Shown here: piece after piece, positions 15,838 through 23,839 of the stretch
Layout: each line of letters opens with the position of its first letter
Position numbering within the stretch: position 1 is the first letter of the stretch
Assembly: GCF_037914945.1 (NCBI RefSeq)
Contig: NZ_CP149787.1
Location: 2,852,001-2,916,000, forward strand
Direction of reading: 5' to 3'
From: Haloterrigena sp. KLK7
Lineage (GTDB): Archaea > Halobacteriota > Halobacteria > Halobacteriales > Natrialbaceae
DNA: 64,000 bases
The notes under the pieces: generated by a model
What the model saw: the letters and a program-made list of their open reading frames with translations, nothing else
Databases searched by the model: none
Told to the model about the DNA's origin: nothing
Position numbers and translations under genes: made by a program

Positions 15838-16383
15838 ATGGCAGATTCACAGTCCCAGTCCCAGGAGTGGAACGACGTCGTCGAACAGTGGAACGAACAG
15901 TTCGTGGAGGCGTTAGAGGAGAACATGGAGGCCCAAGCCCAGTTCGTCGAGAGCTGGTCGGAGGCCGTCGGCGAGGCCACCGAGGAGAACGAGGTCTCCG
16001 ACGGCGTCGAAGGCTACGCCAAGGCCTACGAGACGTGGATGAACGCCTCCCAACAGATGGTCGAGCGAGCGAACGACCAGCTCGAGGGCGAGGACGTCGA
16101 CGTCGAGGAGTTCCGAGACATCTGGCTGAACACGGCCAACGAGGCGTTCAAGGACGTCATGTCGACGACCGCCTTCGCCCGGATGACCGGCGAGACCGTC
16201 GGTGACGTCCTCGAGATGCAACAGCAGGCCGAGGAGACCTCCCAAGAGACCCTGCGGACGCTCGGCTTCGCGACCCAGGAGGACGTCGTCGAAGTCGGCG
16301 ACCGACTGGTCGAACTCGAGCGCCGCCAGCACGACGTCGAACAGAAACTCGACCGCGTTCTCGACCACCTCGAGGAGCAATGA
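15838..16383 (+). CDS. phaE: PhaE, subunit of class III PHA synthase
   Basis: A 181-residue helical protein. Aromatic-rich N-terminal helices ([20 protein letters not shown]) and a central region with [20 protein letters not shown] precede a C-terminal coiled coil (about 145-180, [20 protein letters not shown]). Haloarchaeal PhaE is shorter than the bacterial class III subunit and is required with PhaC for polymerase activity. The stop overlaps the phaC start by four bases. It has no catalytic motif of its own, as expected. Confidence 0.93.
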   Translation: MADSQSQSQEWNDVVEQWNEQFVEALEENMEAQAQFVESWSEAVGEATEENEVSDGVEGYAKAYETWMNASQQMVERANDQLEGEDVDVEEFRDIWLNTANEAFKDVMSTTAFARMTGETVGDVLEMQQQAEETSQETLRTLGFATQEDVVEVGDRLVELERRQHDVEQKLDRVLDHLEEQ

Positions 16384-17972
16384 ACAACCCGTTCGCGACC
16401 GCCCTGAACATGCAGCGTCAGGCCTGGGAGGCGACCGCGGATCTGGCGGAGAAGAGTCAGGTCGCCCCGGACCGCACCGAAACCGTCGAGAACATCGAAG
16501 TCGGCCAGACGCCCAGCGAGGTCGTCTACGAGGAGAACAAGCTCGAACTCCTCCACTACGAATCCCAGACGGAGGAGCAACACGACGTGCCGATCCTCAT
16601 CGTCTACGCGCTGATCAACAAGCCGTACATCCTCGATCTGCAGCCGGACCGATCCGTGGTCCGGACGCTGCTCGAGTCCGGCTTCGACGTCTACCTGATC
16701 GACTGGGGCGAGCCCTCGAAGCTGGACCGCTCGCTGTCGCTGGACGACTACGTCAACCGCTACATCGACAACTGCGTCGACGTCGTCCGCGAGCGCTCCG
16801 GGCAGGACTCGATCAACATTCTGGGCTACTGCATGGGCGGCACGAAGTCGGCCATGTACGCCTCGCTGTACCCCGAGAAGGTCAAGAACCTCGGCCTGAT
16901 GGCCGCCGGCCTCTGCTTCGCGGGCGAGGGCGGCGTCCTCGAACTCTGGGGCGGCGAGGAGTTCTACGACCCCGAGACGGTCACCGAGACCTTCGACAAC
17001 GTCCCCGCCGAGTTCTTGGACGTCGGCTTCGCGCTGATGGATCCCGTCGCGAACAACGTGACGAAGTACGTCCGCTTCTACGACAACATGGAGGACGAGG
17101 ACTTCGTCGAGAACTTCGCCCGGATGGAGCGCTGGCTCGACGAGGGGATCGACGTCGCGGGCGAGGCCTACGAGGAGTTCATCCGCGACATCTACCAGGA
17201 CAACAAGCTCTACAACAACGAGCTCTATCTGGGCGACGAGCGCGTCGACGTCTCCAACATCGACATGCCCGTCCTCCAGATCGTCGCGGAGTACGACCAC
17301 CTCATCCCGCCGGGAGCCTCCAAGCCGTTCAACGAGGTCATCGGCTCCGACGACACCGAGGTCCTCGAGTTCGCGACGGGCCACATCGGGATGTCGGTCT
17401 CCTCGCGCAGTCACGAGGAGCTCTGGCCGCAGGTCAGCGAGTGGTTCGAGGAGCGGTCGAACGGTACCGACGTCGAGTCCGAACCCGAGACCCCCGAACC
17501 CGAGACGGAAGACGCCGCGCTCGCCGAGGACGTCGCGGGCGACGAGTCAGGGACCGCGGATCTCTCGGACGGATCCGGTCTCGAGGGGGACGTCGAGGCC
17601 AGCGCCGAGACCGATCTCGACGACGAGACGAGCGACCTCCACGGCGAGGATCGGTCGGACGAGGAGATCGTCGAACGCGGCGAGGACGACATTCAGGAAG
17701 AGCCCGCCGAACCGGGCGAGATGAACGTCGACGAGGAGGTCGTCGGGGAAGTCACCGACGAGGACGTCGACGCCGAGTCGGCGATCGAGTCCGAGACCGA
17801 CGAGCTGACCGACCTCGACGGCATCGGACAGGCCTACGCGGATACGCTGGCCGAGGCCGGCATCGAGACGTTCGACCAGTTGACCGACGCCGACGTCGCC
17901 GAACTGGCCACTGAAACGGGGATCTCGCCCAGTCGCATCGAAGACTGGATCGAGCAGGCCGAACGTCGATAA
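16380..17972 (+). CDS. phaC: PhaC, class III PHA synthase with a C-terminal HhH-like extension
   Basis: A 530-residue alpha/beta-hydrolase polymerase joining (R)-3-hydroxyacyl-CoA into polyester at the granule surface. The lipase-like box GYCMGG puts the nucleophile at Cys151; Asp306 (EYDHLIPP) and His335 (GHIGMSV) complete the triad, with spacing equal to that of known haloarchaeal PhaC. The core ends near residue 360. Residues 361-472 are an acidic, disordered-looking linker. Residues 475-527 ([20 protein letters not shown] and on) look like a helix-hairpin-helix domain of the type used to bind DNA. That tail is unusual for a polyester synthase. Confidence 0.95.
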   Translation: MNNPFATALNMQRQAWEATADLAEKSQVAPDRTETVENIEVGQTPSEVVYEENKLELLHYESQTEEQHDVPILIVYALINKPYILDLQPDRSVVRTLLESGFDVYLIDWGEPSKLDRSLSLDDYVNRYIDNCVDVVRERSGQDSINILGYCMGGTKSAMYASLYPEKVKNLGLMAAGLCFAGEGGVLELWGGEEFYDPETVTETFDNVPAEFLDVGFALMDPVANNVTKYVRFYDNMEDEDFVENFARMERWLDEGIDVAGEAYEEFIRDIYQDNKLYNNELYLGDERVDVSNIDMPVLQIVAEYDHLIPPGASKPFNEVIGSDDTEVLEFATGHIGMSVSSRSHEELWPQVSEWFEERSNGTDVESEPETPEPETEDAALAEDVAGDESGTADLSDGSGLEGDVEASAETDLDDETSDLHGEDRSDEEIVERGEDDIQEEPAEPGEMNVDEEVVGEVTDEDVDAESAIESETDELTDLDGIGQAYADTLAEAGIETFDQLTDADVAELATETGISPSRIEDWIEQAERR

Positions 17973-18081
17973 CGCCGGATCGGCTGTCGGGAACGCTCGC
18001 GGCTCGCTCGAGACCGCTGTCTTCGCTCGAGCGGCCCGCGAACCATTATTCCAGTTGTATGTACTGATAACTAATAGGTCG

Positions 18082-18090
18082 TTATTTATC
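18082..18090 (+). promoter_or_regulatory. TATA box of phaB
   Basis: TTATTTATC at 18082-18090 lies about 28 bases before the ATG at 18114. phaB therefore probably has its own leaderless promoter and need not depend on read-through from phaC. Confidence 0.6.
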
Positions 18091-18113
18091 GGCGGCCGTT
18101 GAAGCGGTGAGTC

Positions 18114-18857
18114 ATGTCCATGGACGGGCGAACCTGTATCATCACCGGCTCGGCACGCGGTATCGGACGGGGTATCGCGGAGTACCTCGGCGCAGAGGGT
18201 GCGAACGTCGTCATCAACTACCGATCCTCGGAACGAGCCGCCGAAGAGGCGGTCGACGCGATCGAGGACGCCGGCGGGAGCGCCGTCGCGGCCCAGGCCG
18301 ACGTCACCGACCGCGAGGAGGTCGTACACATGCGAGAGGTCTGCCACGAGGCGTTCGGCCCGGCCGACGTGCTGGTCAACAACGCCGGCATCACGGCCGA
18401 CGTGCAGTTCACCGAGATGTCCCGGGAGGACTGGGACCGGGTCATGGACGTCAATCTCGGCGGGATGTTCAACTGTACCCAGGAGTTCTTCGACGACATC
18501 TGGAACGCCCACGAGGGGCGCCTGATCAACATCTCGAGCGTCGTCGGCAAACAGGGCAACTTCGGCCAGGCCAACTACGCCGCCGCGAAGAGCGGCATGT
18601 TCGGCTTCACCCGAACCATCGCCCTCGAGCTGGCCAAGGGCGGCTCGACGGCCAACTGCGTCGCCCCCGGTTTCACCCGGACGGACATGCTCGAGTCCGT
18701 CCCGGATCAGGTCTTAGAGCGGATCGTCTCGGGGATTCCCCTCGAGCGACTGGCCGAAGTCGAGGACATCGCGGCCGTGGTCCGGTTCCTCGCCAGCGAG
18801 GACTCCTCGTACGTCACCGGCGAGGTGATCGACGTCAACGGCGGGATGGACCTGTAA
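18114..18857 (+). CDS. phaB: PhaB-like 3-oxoacyl-CoA/ACP reductase
   Basis: A 247-residue short-chain dehydrogenase. The cofactor loop is TGSARGIGRGIA, followed by NYRSSE, a motif typical of NADPH preference. NNAGITAD is present, the catalytic serine is in NISSVVGKQG and the YxxxK motif is YAAAKSGM. It would reduce acetoacetyl-CoA to (R)-3-hydroxybutyryl-CoA, the monomer for PhaEC. Position 141 bases after phaC and its own TATA box support the PHA role. A FabG role cannot be excluded, but archaea lack the usual fatty acid synthase. Confidence 0.87.
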   Translation: MSMDGRTCIITGSARGIGRGIAEYLGAEGANVVINYRSSERAAEEAVDAIEDAGGSAVAAQADVTDREEVVHMREVCHEAFGPADVLVNNAGITADVQFTEMSREDWDRVMDVNLGGMFNCTQEFFDDIWNAHEGRLINISSVVGKQGNFGQANYAAAKSGMFGFTRTIALELAKGGSTANCVAPGFTRTDMLESVPDQVLERIVSGIPLERLAEVEDIAAVVRFLASEDSSYVTGEVIDVNGGMDL

Positions 18858-18965
18858 TACTGCGGTCGTAGCCCACTAGACGCCCTTTCTCCACCGTCTC
18901 CGTTTCGTCGGCCGATTCGAGAGCGAACCGGCGAAGCGCTCTGGCTATCGATTCGCCGGACGCCG

Positions 18966-19982
18966 TCAGTCGACGACCTGCGAGACCGCCTCGCGCGTCT
19001 CCGCGACGAGCTCCTCGAGGACCGCCGCTGCCGGCCGGACGTCGTCGGTCAGTCCGACGCTCTGGCCGGCGTACAGCGCCATCGAGTCGATATCGCCCGC
19101 GACGTCGGGCGTCGCGAGCGCCTCGTCGTAGCGTTCGATGGGATCGCCGTTACCGCTGTCGGTCCACGCGACGGTCTCGTCTTCGCCCGGTCGCTCGCCC
19201 GCGGGCGGCTCGCCGGCCTCTCGCCAGCGCTCGAGCGTCTCGTTTTCCAGCACGCGGTGGGGCATCCCGGGCCAGCCCTTGTCGTACAGCGTCGTGTACG
19301 CCGTGTCCGTTTCGTCGCTCTCGCGGAGTCGCCGCTGATACGCGTCGTGAACGTTCGCCTCTTCGGTCGCGACGAATCGGGTGCCGAGCCACGCGCCGTC
19401 CGCGCCGAGCGCGAGCGCCGCCGCGACGCCCCGGCCGTCGGCGATCCCGCCCGCCGCGACGATCGGCACCGCGTCGCCGACCGCGTCCGCGACCCGCGGC
19501 ACGAGCGCGGTCGTCGCCACCTCGCTCTGGACGTGGCCGCCGGCCTCGAGCCCTTGCGTGACGACGACGTCGACGCCCGCATTCGCGGCCTCGCGCGCGG
19601 CCGCGGCGCTGCCGACGGTTTGCATCACCATCGCGCCGGCCTCGTGGACGCGGTCGACGTAGGGGGCCGCGTCGCCGAAGGAAAACGAGACGATCGGCGC
19701 GCCCGCCTCGAGGACGGTCTCGAGGCGGGCATCGGTGTCGACGACGGTCGTCGCGTCGTCCAGCACGAGGTTGACCGCGAACGGCCGATCGGTCCGGTCG
19801 CGAGTCTCGCGGGTCACTGCACGGGTCTCCTCGCGATCGCGCCACGTCACCGCGAGGTGGCCCAGTCCGCCGGCGTTCGAAACGGCCGCGGCGAGTTCCG
19901 GTGTCGTCGCGCTACCGATCGGCGCCTGGACGATCGGACGGTCGATCTCGAGCGCGTCACAGAGCGGTGTCCGGAGCGCCAT
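18966..19982 (-). CDS. Nitronate monooxygenase family protein
   Basis: A 338-residue FMN-dependent TIM-barrel protein of the NMO/2-nitropropane dioxygenase family. Visible segments are IVQAPIGSATTPELAAAVSN (phosphate/FMN region), VVVTQGLEAGGHV (with the family's EAGGH motif) and VPIVAAGGIADGRGVAAALA and LGADGAWLGTRF, which bind flavin phosphate. The ATG at 19982 gives the standard N-terminus; a GTG at 20006 would add eight residues. The natural substrate is uncertain, as in most archaeal members. It is followed on the same strand by moaC upstream. Confidence 0.88.
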   Translation of the reverse strand: MALRTPLCDALEIDRPIVQAPIGSATTPELAAAVSNAGGLGHLAVTWRDREETRAVTRETRDRTDRPFAVNLVLDDATTVVDTDARLETVLEAGAPIVSFSFGDAAPYVDRVHEAGAMVMQTVGSAAAAREAANAGVDVVVTQGLEAGGHVQSEVATTALVPRVADAVGDAVPIVAAGGIADGRGVAAALALGADGAWLGTRFVATEEANVHDAYQRRLRESDETDTAYTTLYDKGWPGMPHRVLENETLERWREAGEPPAGERPGEDETVAWTDSGNGDPIERYDEALATPDVAGDIDSMALYAGQSVGLTDDVRPAAAVLEELVAETREAVSQVVD

Positions 19983-20013
19983 GGTATGCGCCCCGGTTCT
20001 CGTCACTGCTATT

Positions 20014-20550
20014 TCACTTCCGGTGTTTCTCCTTCGTCACGACCCGGACGTTCTCGATGCCCGTCTCGGGATACTGGCCGTCGTCGTCCTTCTCGACGGC
20101 CTTGACCATGTCCCAGACGACGTTGAGGCCGGTCGTGACGCCCTCGAGGGCCTCCATCTCGCAGCCCGTCTTCCCGGTCGTCTCGACGGCCACCTCGAGT
20201 TCGACCCGGTCCTCGCGGAGGTCGAACGCGGTGTCGACGTTGGTGATCGGGATCTGGTGGCACATCGGAATCGTCTCCCAGGTGTGTTTGACGGCCTGAA
20301 TCGCGCCGACGCGGGCGGTGGCGAGCACGTCGCCCTTGCCGATCTCGTCGTCGCGGATCGCCTCGACCGTCGACGGCTGCAGGCGGATCTCCCCGGCGGC
20401 GACCGCGCGGCGCTCGCTGTCGGGCTTGTCGCCGACGTCGACCATCTGGACGTCGCCCTCGTCGGTGGTGTGGGTGAGGTCGTCGGCCTCACCGTCGTTC
20501 GCGTCGCTCTCCCGTCGGTCGGATCCTTCGGCGCGGTCGCCCTCACTCAT
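20014..20550 (-). CDS. moaC: MoaC, cyclic pyranopterin monophosphate synthase
   Basis: A 178-residue protein for the second step of molybdenum cofactor synthesis. An acidic N-terminal tail of about 30 residues precedes the MoaC fold. Key motifs are VQMVDVGDKPDSERRAVA (active site start), GKGDVLATARVGAIQAVKHT, the strongly conserved IPMCHQIPIT and KTGCEMEALEGVTTGLNVVWDM. The start at 20550 overlaps the end of the upstream NAD(P)HX repair gene by 8 bases, so the two are co-transcribed. Confidence 0.95.
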   Translation of the reverse strand: MSEGDRAEGSDRRESDANDGEADDLTHTTDEGDVQMVDVGDKPDSERRAVAAGEIRLQPSTVEAIRDDEIGKGDVLATARVGAIQAVKHTWETIPMCHQIPITNVDTAFDLREDRVELEVAVETTGKTGCEMEALEGVTTGLNVVWDMVKAVEKDDDGQYPETGIENVRVVTKEKHRK

Positions 20551-21970
20551 CGTCACCACCCCAGAGCACCGCGGGAAGTTCCGCGAGCATATCGGACGCG
20601 AGGAAGCCGTGTTCCTGCCGGTCGGCGAGTCGTTCGCCCGCGAGGCCGTTGACGTGGGCGCCCGCGGCGGCGGCGTCGAGCGGCTCGGCGTGCTCGAGCA
20701 GCGCGGCGACGATCCCGGCGAGCGTGTCGCCGGTGCCGCCGACCTTCATCCCGACGGTGCCCGAGCGGCTGATCCGCGTGCGCTCGCCGTCGGTGATCAC
20801 GTCGTTTTCCCCCTTCGCGAGGACGATCTGTCCCAGCTCGGCCGCGAAGTCCTCGATCTCGTCGGCCGCGGCGGCGAGGTCGTCGGTGTCCGGGCCGCCC
20901 ATCCGCGCGAGTTCGCCGCGGTTGGGCGTACAGACCAGCGTCGCCTCGGTCTCGATCTCGGGAACGACCTCGAGGGCGTCCGCGTCGACGACCGCCCGGC
21001 CGGTGTACTCCGAGAGGAACTGGCGGGTCGCCTCGAGCGTCTCGTCGGCGGTGCCGAGGCCGGGACCGATGACGACGACGTTGTCGTAGTTCTCGGCGGT
21101 CTCGAGGAGGTCGTCAGCCACCTCGGGCGTGAGCACGTCGCTCTCGTAGGACTGGACGATGAGGTCCTCGCTATAGCCCTGGATCTCGCCGGCGACGGAG
21201 TCGGGCGCGGCGACGAAGGCCAGTTCCGCACTGCTGCGGAGCGCGGCCTGGGCCGCCAGCGCCGGCGCGCCGGTGTAGGGGCCGCCGCCGATCACGTTCG
21301 GCCGTCCCTCGCGGGTGTCGGGCCGCGCGAGGTCGATATCGCCGGGGCCGACGTATCGCTCGGCCGCGGCGGGAATGCCGATGTCCGCGACGGTGATCTC
21401 CGCGTCGAGGTCCTCGAGGCCCGGCTTCGTATCGTGGAAGGTGACGACGCGGTCCGCCTCGACGCCGTTGTCGGCGTGGTCGCCGTCGTCGGCGTCGAAG
21501 CCGGAGGGGACGTCGACCGCGACGACGGTCGCGTCGGCCGCGTTGATTTCCGCGGCTGCAGTCGCCGCGGGCTCCCGGAGGTCGCCGCTGATCCCCGTCC
21601 CCAGCATCGCGTCGACGACCACGTCCGCGTCGGGGAGCTCGAACTGGCTCGAGTCCGTCACTTCTCGCGTGTCGTACTCGGCTTCCTCGAGGGCGTCCCA
21701 GTTCTCGCGAGCGATCTCCGTGCCGACGTTCGCGGCGCGACCGAGCAGGAGCGTCGTGACGTCGTACCGGTCGAGGAAGCGGGCGGCGACGAACGCGTCC
21801 CCGCCGTTGTTGCCCCGGCCGGCGACGATGGCGACTCGGTCGCCCGGCTCCGCGACGTCGCGGACCGCGCGGGCGACGGCGTTCCCGCTCGACTCCATCA
21901 ACTGCTTTCGCGGCACGCCGAGCGCCGCGGCGTTCTCGTCGACGGCGCCCATCCGCTCGCCTGTGATCAT
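20543..21970 (-). CDS. nnr: Bifunctional NAD(P)H-hydrate epimerase/dehydratase
   Basis: A 475-residue fusion repairing hydrated NAD(P)H. The N-terminal YjeF epimerase domain (about 1-210) shows ESSGNAVARAV, AGRGNNGGDAFVAARFL and VDAMLGTGISGDLR. The C-terminal ADP-dependent dehydratase domain (about 225-470) shows IGPGLGTADETL, VDADAL, TPNRGELARM and the catalytic GTVGMKVGGTGDTLAGIVAA. The ATG at 21970 is favoured; a TTG at 22027 would add 19 residues without family support. It is paired with moaC in an overlapping arrangement. Confidence 0.94.
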   Translation of the reverse strand: MITGERMGAVDENAAALGVPRKQLMESSGNAVARAVRDVAEPGDRVAIVAGRGNNGGDAFVAARFLDRYDVTTLLLGRAANVGTEIARENWDALEEAEYDTREVTDSSQFELPDADVVVDAMLGTGISGDLREPAATAAAEINAADATVVAVDVPSGFDADDGDHADNGVEADRVVTFHDTKPGLEDLDAEITVADIGIPAAAERYVGPGDIDLARPDTREGRPNVIGGGPYTGAPALAAQAALRSSAELAFVAAPDSVAGEIQGYSEDLIVQSYESDVLTPEVADDLLETAENYDNVVVIGPGLGTADETLEATRQFLSEYTGRAVVDADALEVVPEIETEATLVCTPNRGELARMGGPDTDDLAAAADEIEDFAAELGQIVLAKGENDVITDGERTRISRSGTVGMKVGGTGDTLAGIVAALLEHAEPLDAAAAGAHVNGLAGERLADRQEHGFLASDMLAELPAVLWGGDDE

Positions 21971-22074
21971 GTCCAGGGGTTCGACGGGCCGTCCGTTCAA
22001 CGTTGCGGACCGGTTGCACTCGGCCAAACACCGTTAGGCGATAGGGCCAACTCTCTCGAGCCCCAAGCGCCGGC

Positions 22075-22572
22075 GTGAACGTCTTCTGGCTCGACGAGGA
22101 CCCGCGGCTCGCCGCGCGCTATCACTGCGACCAGCACGTCAACAAGCTGCTGCTCGAGGCGGCGCAGGTCTGCTGTACCGCGGCCCGGGAGAACGGCTAC
22201 GAGGCCGACTTCCTCTACCGGTCGACCCACGTCGACCACCCCGTCACGAAGTGGGCGGCCGCGTCCCGCTCGAACTGGCTCCGCCTCCGGGAGCACGCCG
22301 CGGCGCTCAACGCCGAGTTCGTCGAGCGCTACGGGAAGGACGACGACCACGCCAGTTGGCAGGTGATCGAGCGCATCGACCCCGACGCGATCGGGTTCCC
22401 CGCCGACGAGCCGACGCCCCGGCCCCAGACGATGCCCGACGAGTACAAGCGGCCCGGCGACCCCGTCTCCGCCTACCGGGCCTACTACGCGGGCGAGAAG
22501 GCCGACTGGGCCGAGTGGAAGTACACCGAGGAGCCGCCGTGGCTCGAGACGTATCTGGTCGACACCGCGTGA
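22075..22572 (+). CDS. Conserved protein of phage-associated type (165 aa)
   Basis: A GTG start at 22075 gives MNVFWLDEDPRLAARYHCDQ then HVNKLLLEAAQVCCTAAR. This N-terminus, with an aspartate pair and CDxHVxK, recalls a protein family seen mainly in bacteriophages and a few cellular genomes; no function is known to me. A tryptophan-rich middle (HPVTKWAAASRSNWLRLREH) and a C-terminal AYRAYYAGEKADWAEWKYTE region are conserved-looking. It is divergent from nnr, with 104 bases between. Soluble and cytoplasmic by composition. Function not assigned. Confidence 0.72.
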   Translation: MNVFWLDEDPRLAARYHCDQHVNKLLLEAAQVCCTAARENGYEADFLYRSTHVDHPVTKWAAASRSNWLRLREHAAALNAEFVERYGKDDDHASWQVIERIDPDAIGFPADEPTPRPQTMPDEYKRPGDPVSAYRAYYAGEKADWAEWKYTEEPPWLETYLVDTA

Positions 22573-22669
22573 CCTCGGGTTCGAATCGCGCGACAGTCCT
22601 CGCGTCGCACGGCAGGTTTGCTGTCCGTTGCGATACACTTATCACGCGTAATGCTATCATTCTACTACG

Positions 22670-22900
22670 ATGTTCCCGCCAGTCGCCGCTCGCGATTCGA
22701 TCGTCTCTGACGACGTGAACCCCTTCACGCGAGCCTACAGGGAGGTCGTTATCTACGACGAACCGGTCGACGACGACCCGCTCTACGAGGGCCCGATCGT
22801 CGTCCACGCCAACGGCTGGATCGAACTCGAGGGGAACCGGCTGCTCTCGCCGCACGCGGTCCACCACATCGACGTCTACGACCATGAACGCGTCGAGTGA
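22670..22900 (+). CDS. Hypothetical protein (76 aa)
   Basis: A small acidic protein with a central DDDPLYEGPIVVHANGWIEL stretch that could form a beta-rich domain. No motif is recognised. The ATG at 22670 has a TATA-like CTTATCACG about 30 bases upstream (22638-22646), so a leaderless transcript is plausible. Codon use agrees with neighbouring genes. Confidence 0.6.
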   Translation: MFPPVAARDSIVSDDVNPFTRAYREVVIYDEPVDDDPLYEGPIVVHANGWIELEGNRLLSPHAVHHIDVYDHERVE

Positions 22901-22996
22901 GAGGGCGATGAGACGAATGGCGGAACCGATCGACTGCCGTTTCGTGACGCCGATCCCCGTGCGACGGTTTCTCTATGGCAATTATTAATTTTCGAT

Positions 22997-23026
22997 GTCA
23001 GAATTAAATCTCTGACTCCATAAATA
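22997..23026 (+). promoter_or_regulatory. Promoter and inverted repeat before the 52-aa gene
   Basis: GTCAGA (22997-23002) and TCTGAC (23011-23016) form an inverted repeat with an 8-base spacer. CATAAATAG follows directly (TATA at 23020-23026), about 25-28 bases before the ATG at 23048. The repeat covers the usual BRE position, so a bound regulator would block TFB/TBP entry. Confidence 0.5.
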
Positions 23027-23047
23027 GCTGCAGTTCGTAACCGGGAC

Positions 23048-23206
23048 ATGGACGCATACGAATCCGATGACGCTCTCGGAACCGCCTACGCCGACCACCC
23101 CGGGGCACCGATCGAGCAGCCCGACCCCGACCTCTATCTGCCGGGGACGCCGACGGTCTCGTTCCTGGAATACGTCGACATCGCCGTTCGAACGCTGTTC
23201 CGCTGA
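23048..23206 (+). CDS. Very small protein (52 aa)
   Basis: An open frame of 53 codons from ATG 23048 to TGA 23204-23206. The protein begins MDAYESDDALGTAYADHPGA and ends FLEYVDIAVRTLFR; it is acidic at the start with a short hydrophobic/basic tail. It is supported as a real gene by a well-placed TATA box, by haloarchaeal acidic composition and by lying in a gap otherwise lacking genes. Family unknown. It is convergent with acylphosphatase, with only 19 bases between stops. Confidence 0.55.
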   Translation: MDAYESDDALGTAYADHPGAPIEQPDPDLYLPGTPTVSFLEYVDIAVRTLFR

Positions 23207-23225
23207 ATAGAACCGCGGACGCGGA

Positions 23226-23504
23226 TCAGTACCGAATCTCGAAGCCGTCCTCGCCTTGAGGCTCCTCGTACTCGGCCTCGACGTCCTCGACGTCGGCCGC
23301 GGGGCTGCCCGTGTGACACCACTCGATCATCCCCTCGACGGCGTCCTCGGGCCCCTCGAAGATCGCCTCGACGCGGCCGTCCTCGAGGTTCTTCACCCAG
23401 CCGTCGACGCCCCTCTCGCGGGCCGTGTCGCGGGTGTTCGCGCGATAGTAGACGCCCTGTACCGTGCCGGAAACGAAGACGTGTGCGCGGGTTCGCCCTG
23501 CCAT
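23226..23504 (-). CDS. acyP: Acylphosphatase
   Basis: A 92-residue acylphosphatase hydrolysing carboxyl-phosphate bonds such as acetyl or carbamoyl phosphate. The phosphate loop GTVQGVYYRANTRDTA contains the catalytic arginine, and GWVKNLEDGRVEAIFEGP carries the catalytic asparagine and the second strand motif. ATG 23504 gives the canonical start (MAGRTRAHVFVSGTVQG). The upstream start at 23531 adds nothing conserved. The C-terminus is acidic. Confidence 0.93.
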   Translation of the reverse strand: MAGRTRAHVFVSGTVQGVYYRANTRDTARERGVDGWVKNLEDGRVEAIFEGPEDAVEGMIEWCHTGSPAADVEDVEAEYEEPQGEDGFEIRY

Positions 23505-23630
23505 ACGGGACGTATCGACCGCGAGCGTCAAAAGTCCGGCTCCGCGAGCGGGAGCAGTGGCCGACCAATCACCCGCCGTGGCGCGCGCTATCGAGCGTCC
23601 GAGTGATAACGAGGGCGGGCGATGACACTG

Positions 23631-23799
23631 CGCGAGGGATGAGCGAGCAGAGCGAGCGAATCGGTTGGGGAGGGTGTGGCGTCCCTAGTTGCCACGATGA
23701 GGAGTGTTCACGGCTCGGATTCCGTCGCTCTTTCTCGAGTCCGCACCGAAATCGATCGAGACCGGATGAGACGTTCAGCCAACTGCACCGAAAAGCGAC
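23631..23799 (+). repeat. Dispersed non-coding element, copy 2
   Basis: The core at 23631-23698 runs from GCGAGGGATGAGCGA through TGGGGAGGGTGTGGCG to GTTGCCACGAT. A GTGGC/GCCAC stem (23676-23680 with 23691-23695) has a loop that differs from copy 1 at 6413-6592. The element ends near GCACCGAAAAGCGAC at 23785-23799. Total length (169) is close to copy 1 (180). It lies immediately before the metallo-beta-lactamase gene and probably within its 5' region. Confidence 0.72.
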
Positions 23800-23839
23800 A
23801 ACGGAAGGTAGCTCGAGCCCCTACGGACGCCCGATTCCA

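Noticed and set aside
18000-18040. A terminator hairpin after phaC built on GCTCGAG repeats
   Set aside because: GCTCGAG-like words are very frequent in this genome, and no T-run follows, so no claim can be made.
23483-23839. A 119-residue N-terminal extension of the metallo-beta-lactamase gene
   Set aside because: It would run antisense through acylphosphatase and through repeat copy 2; the GTG at 23840 gives the normal family start.
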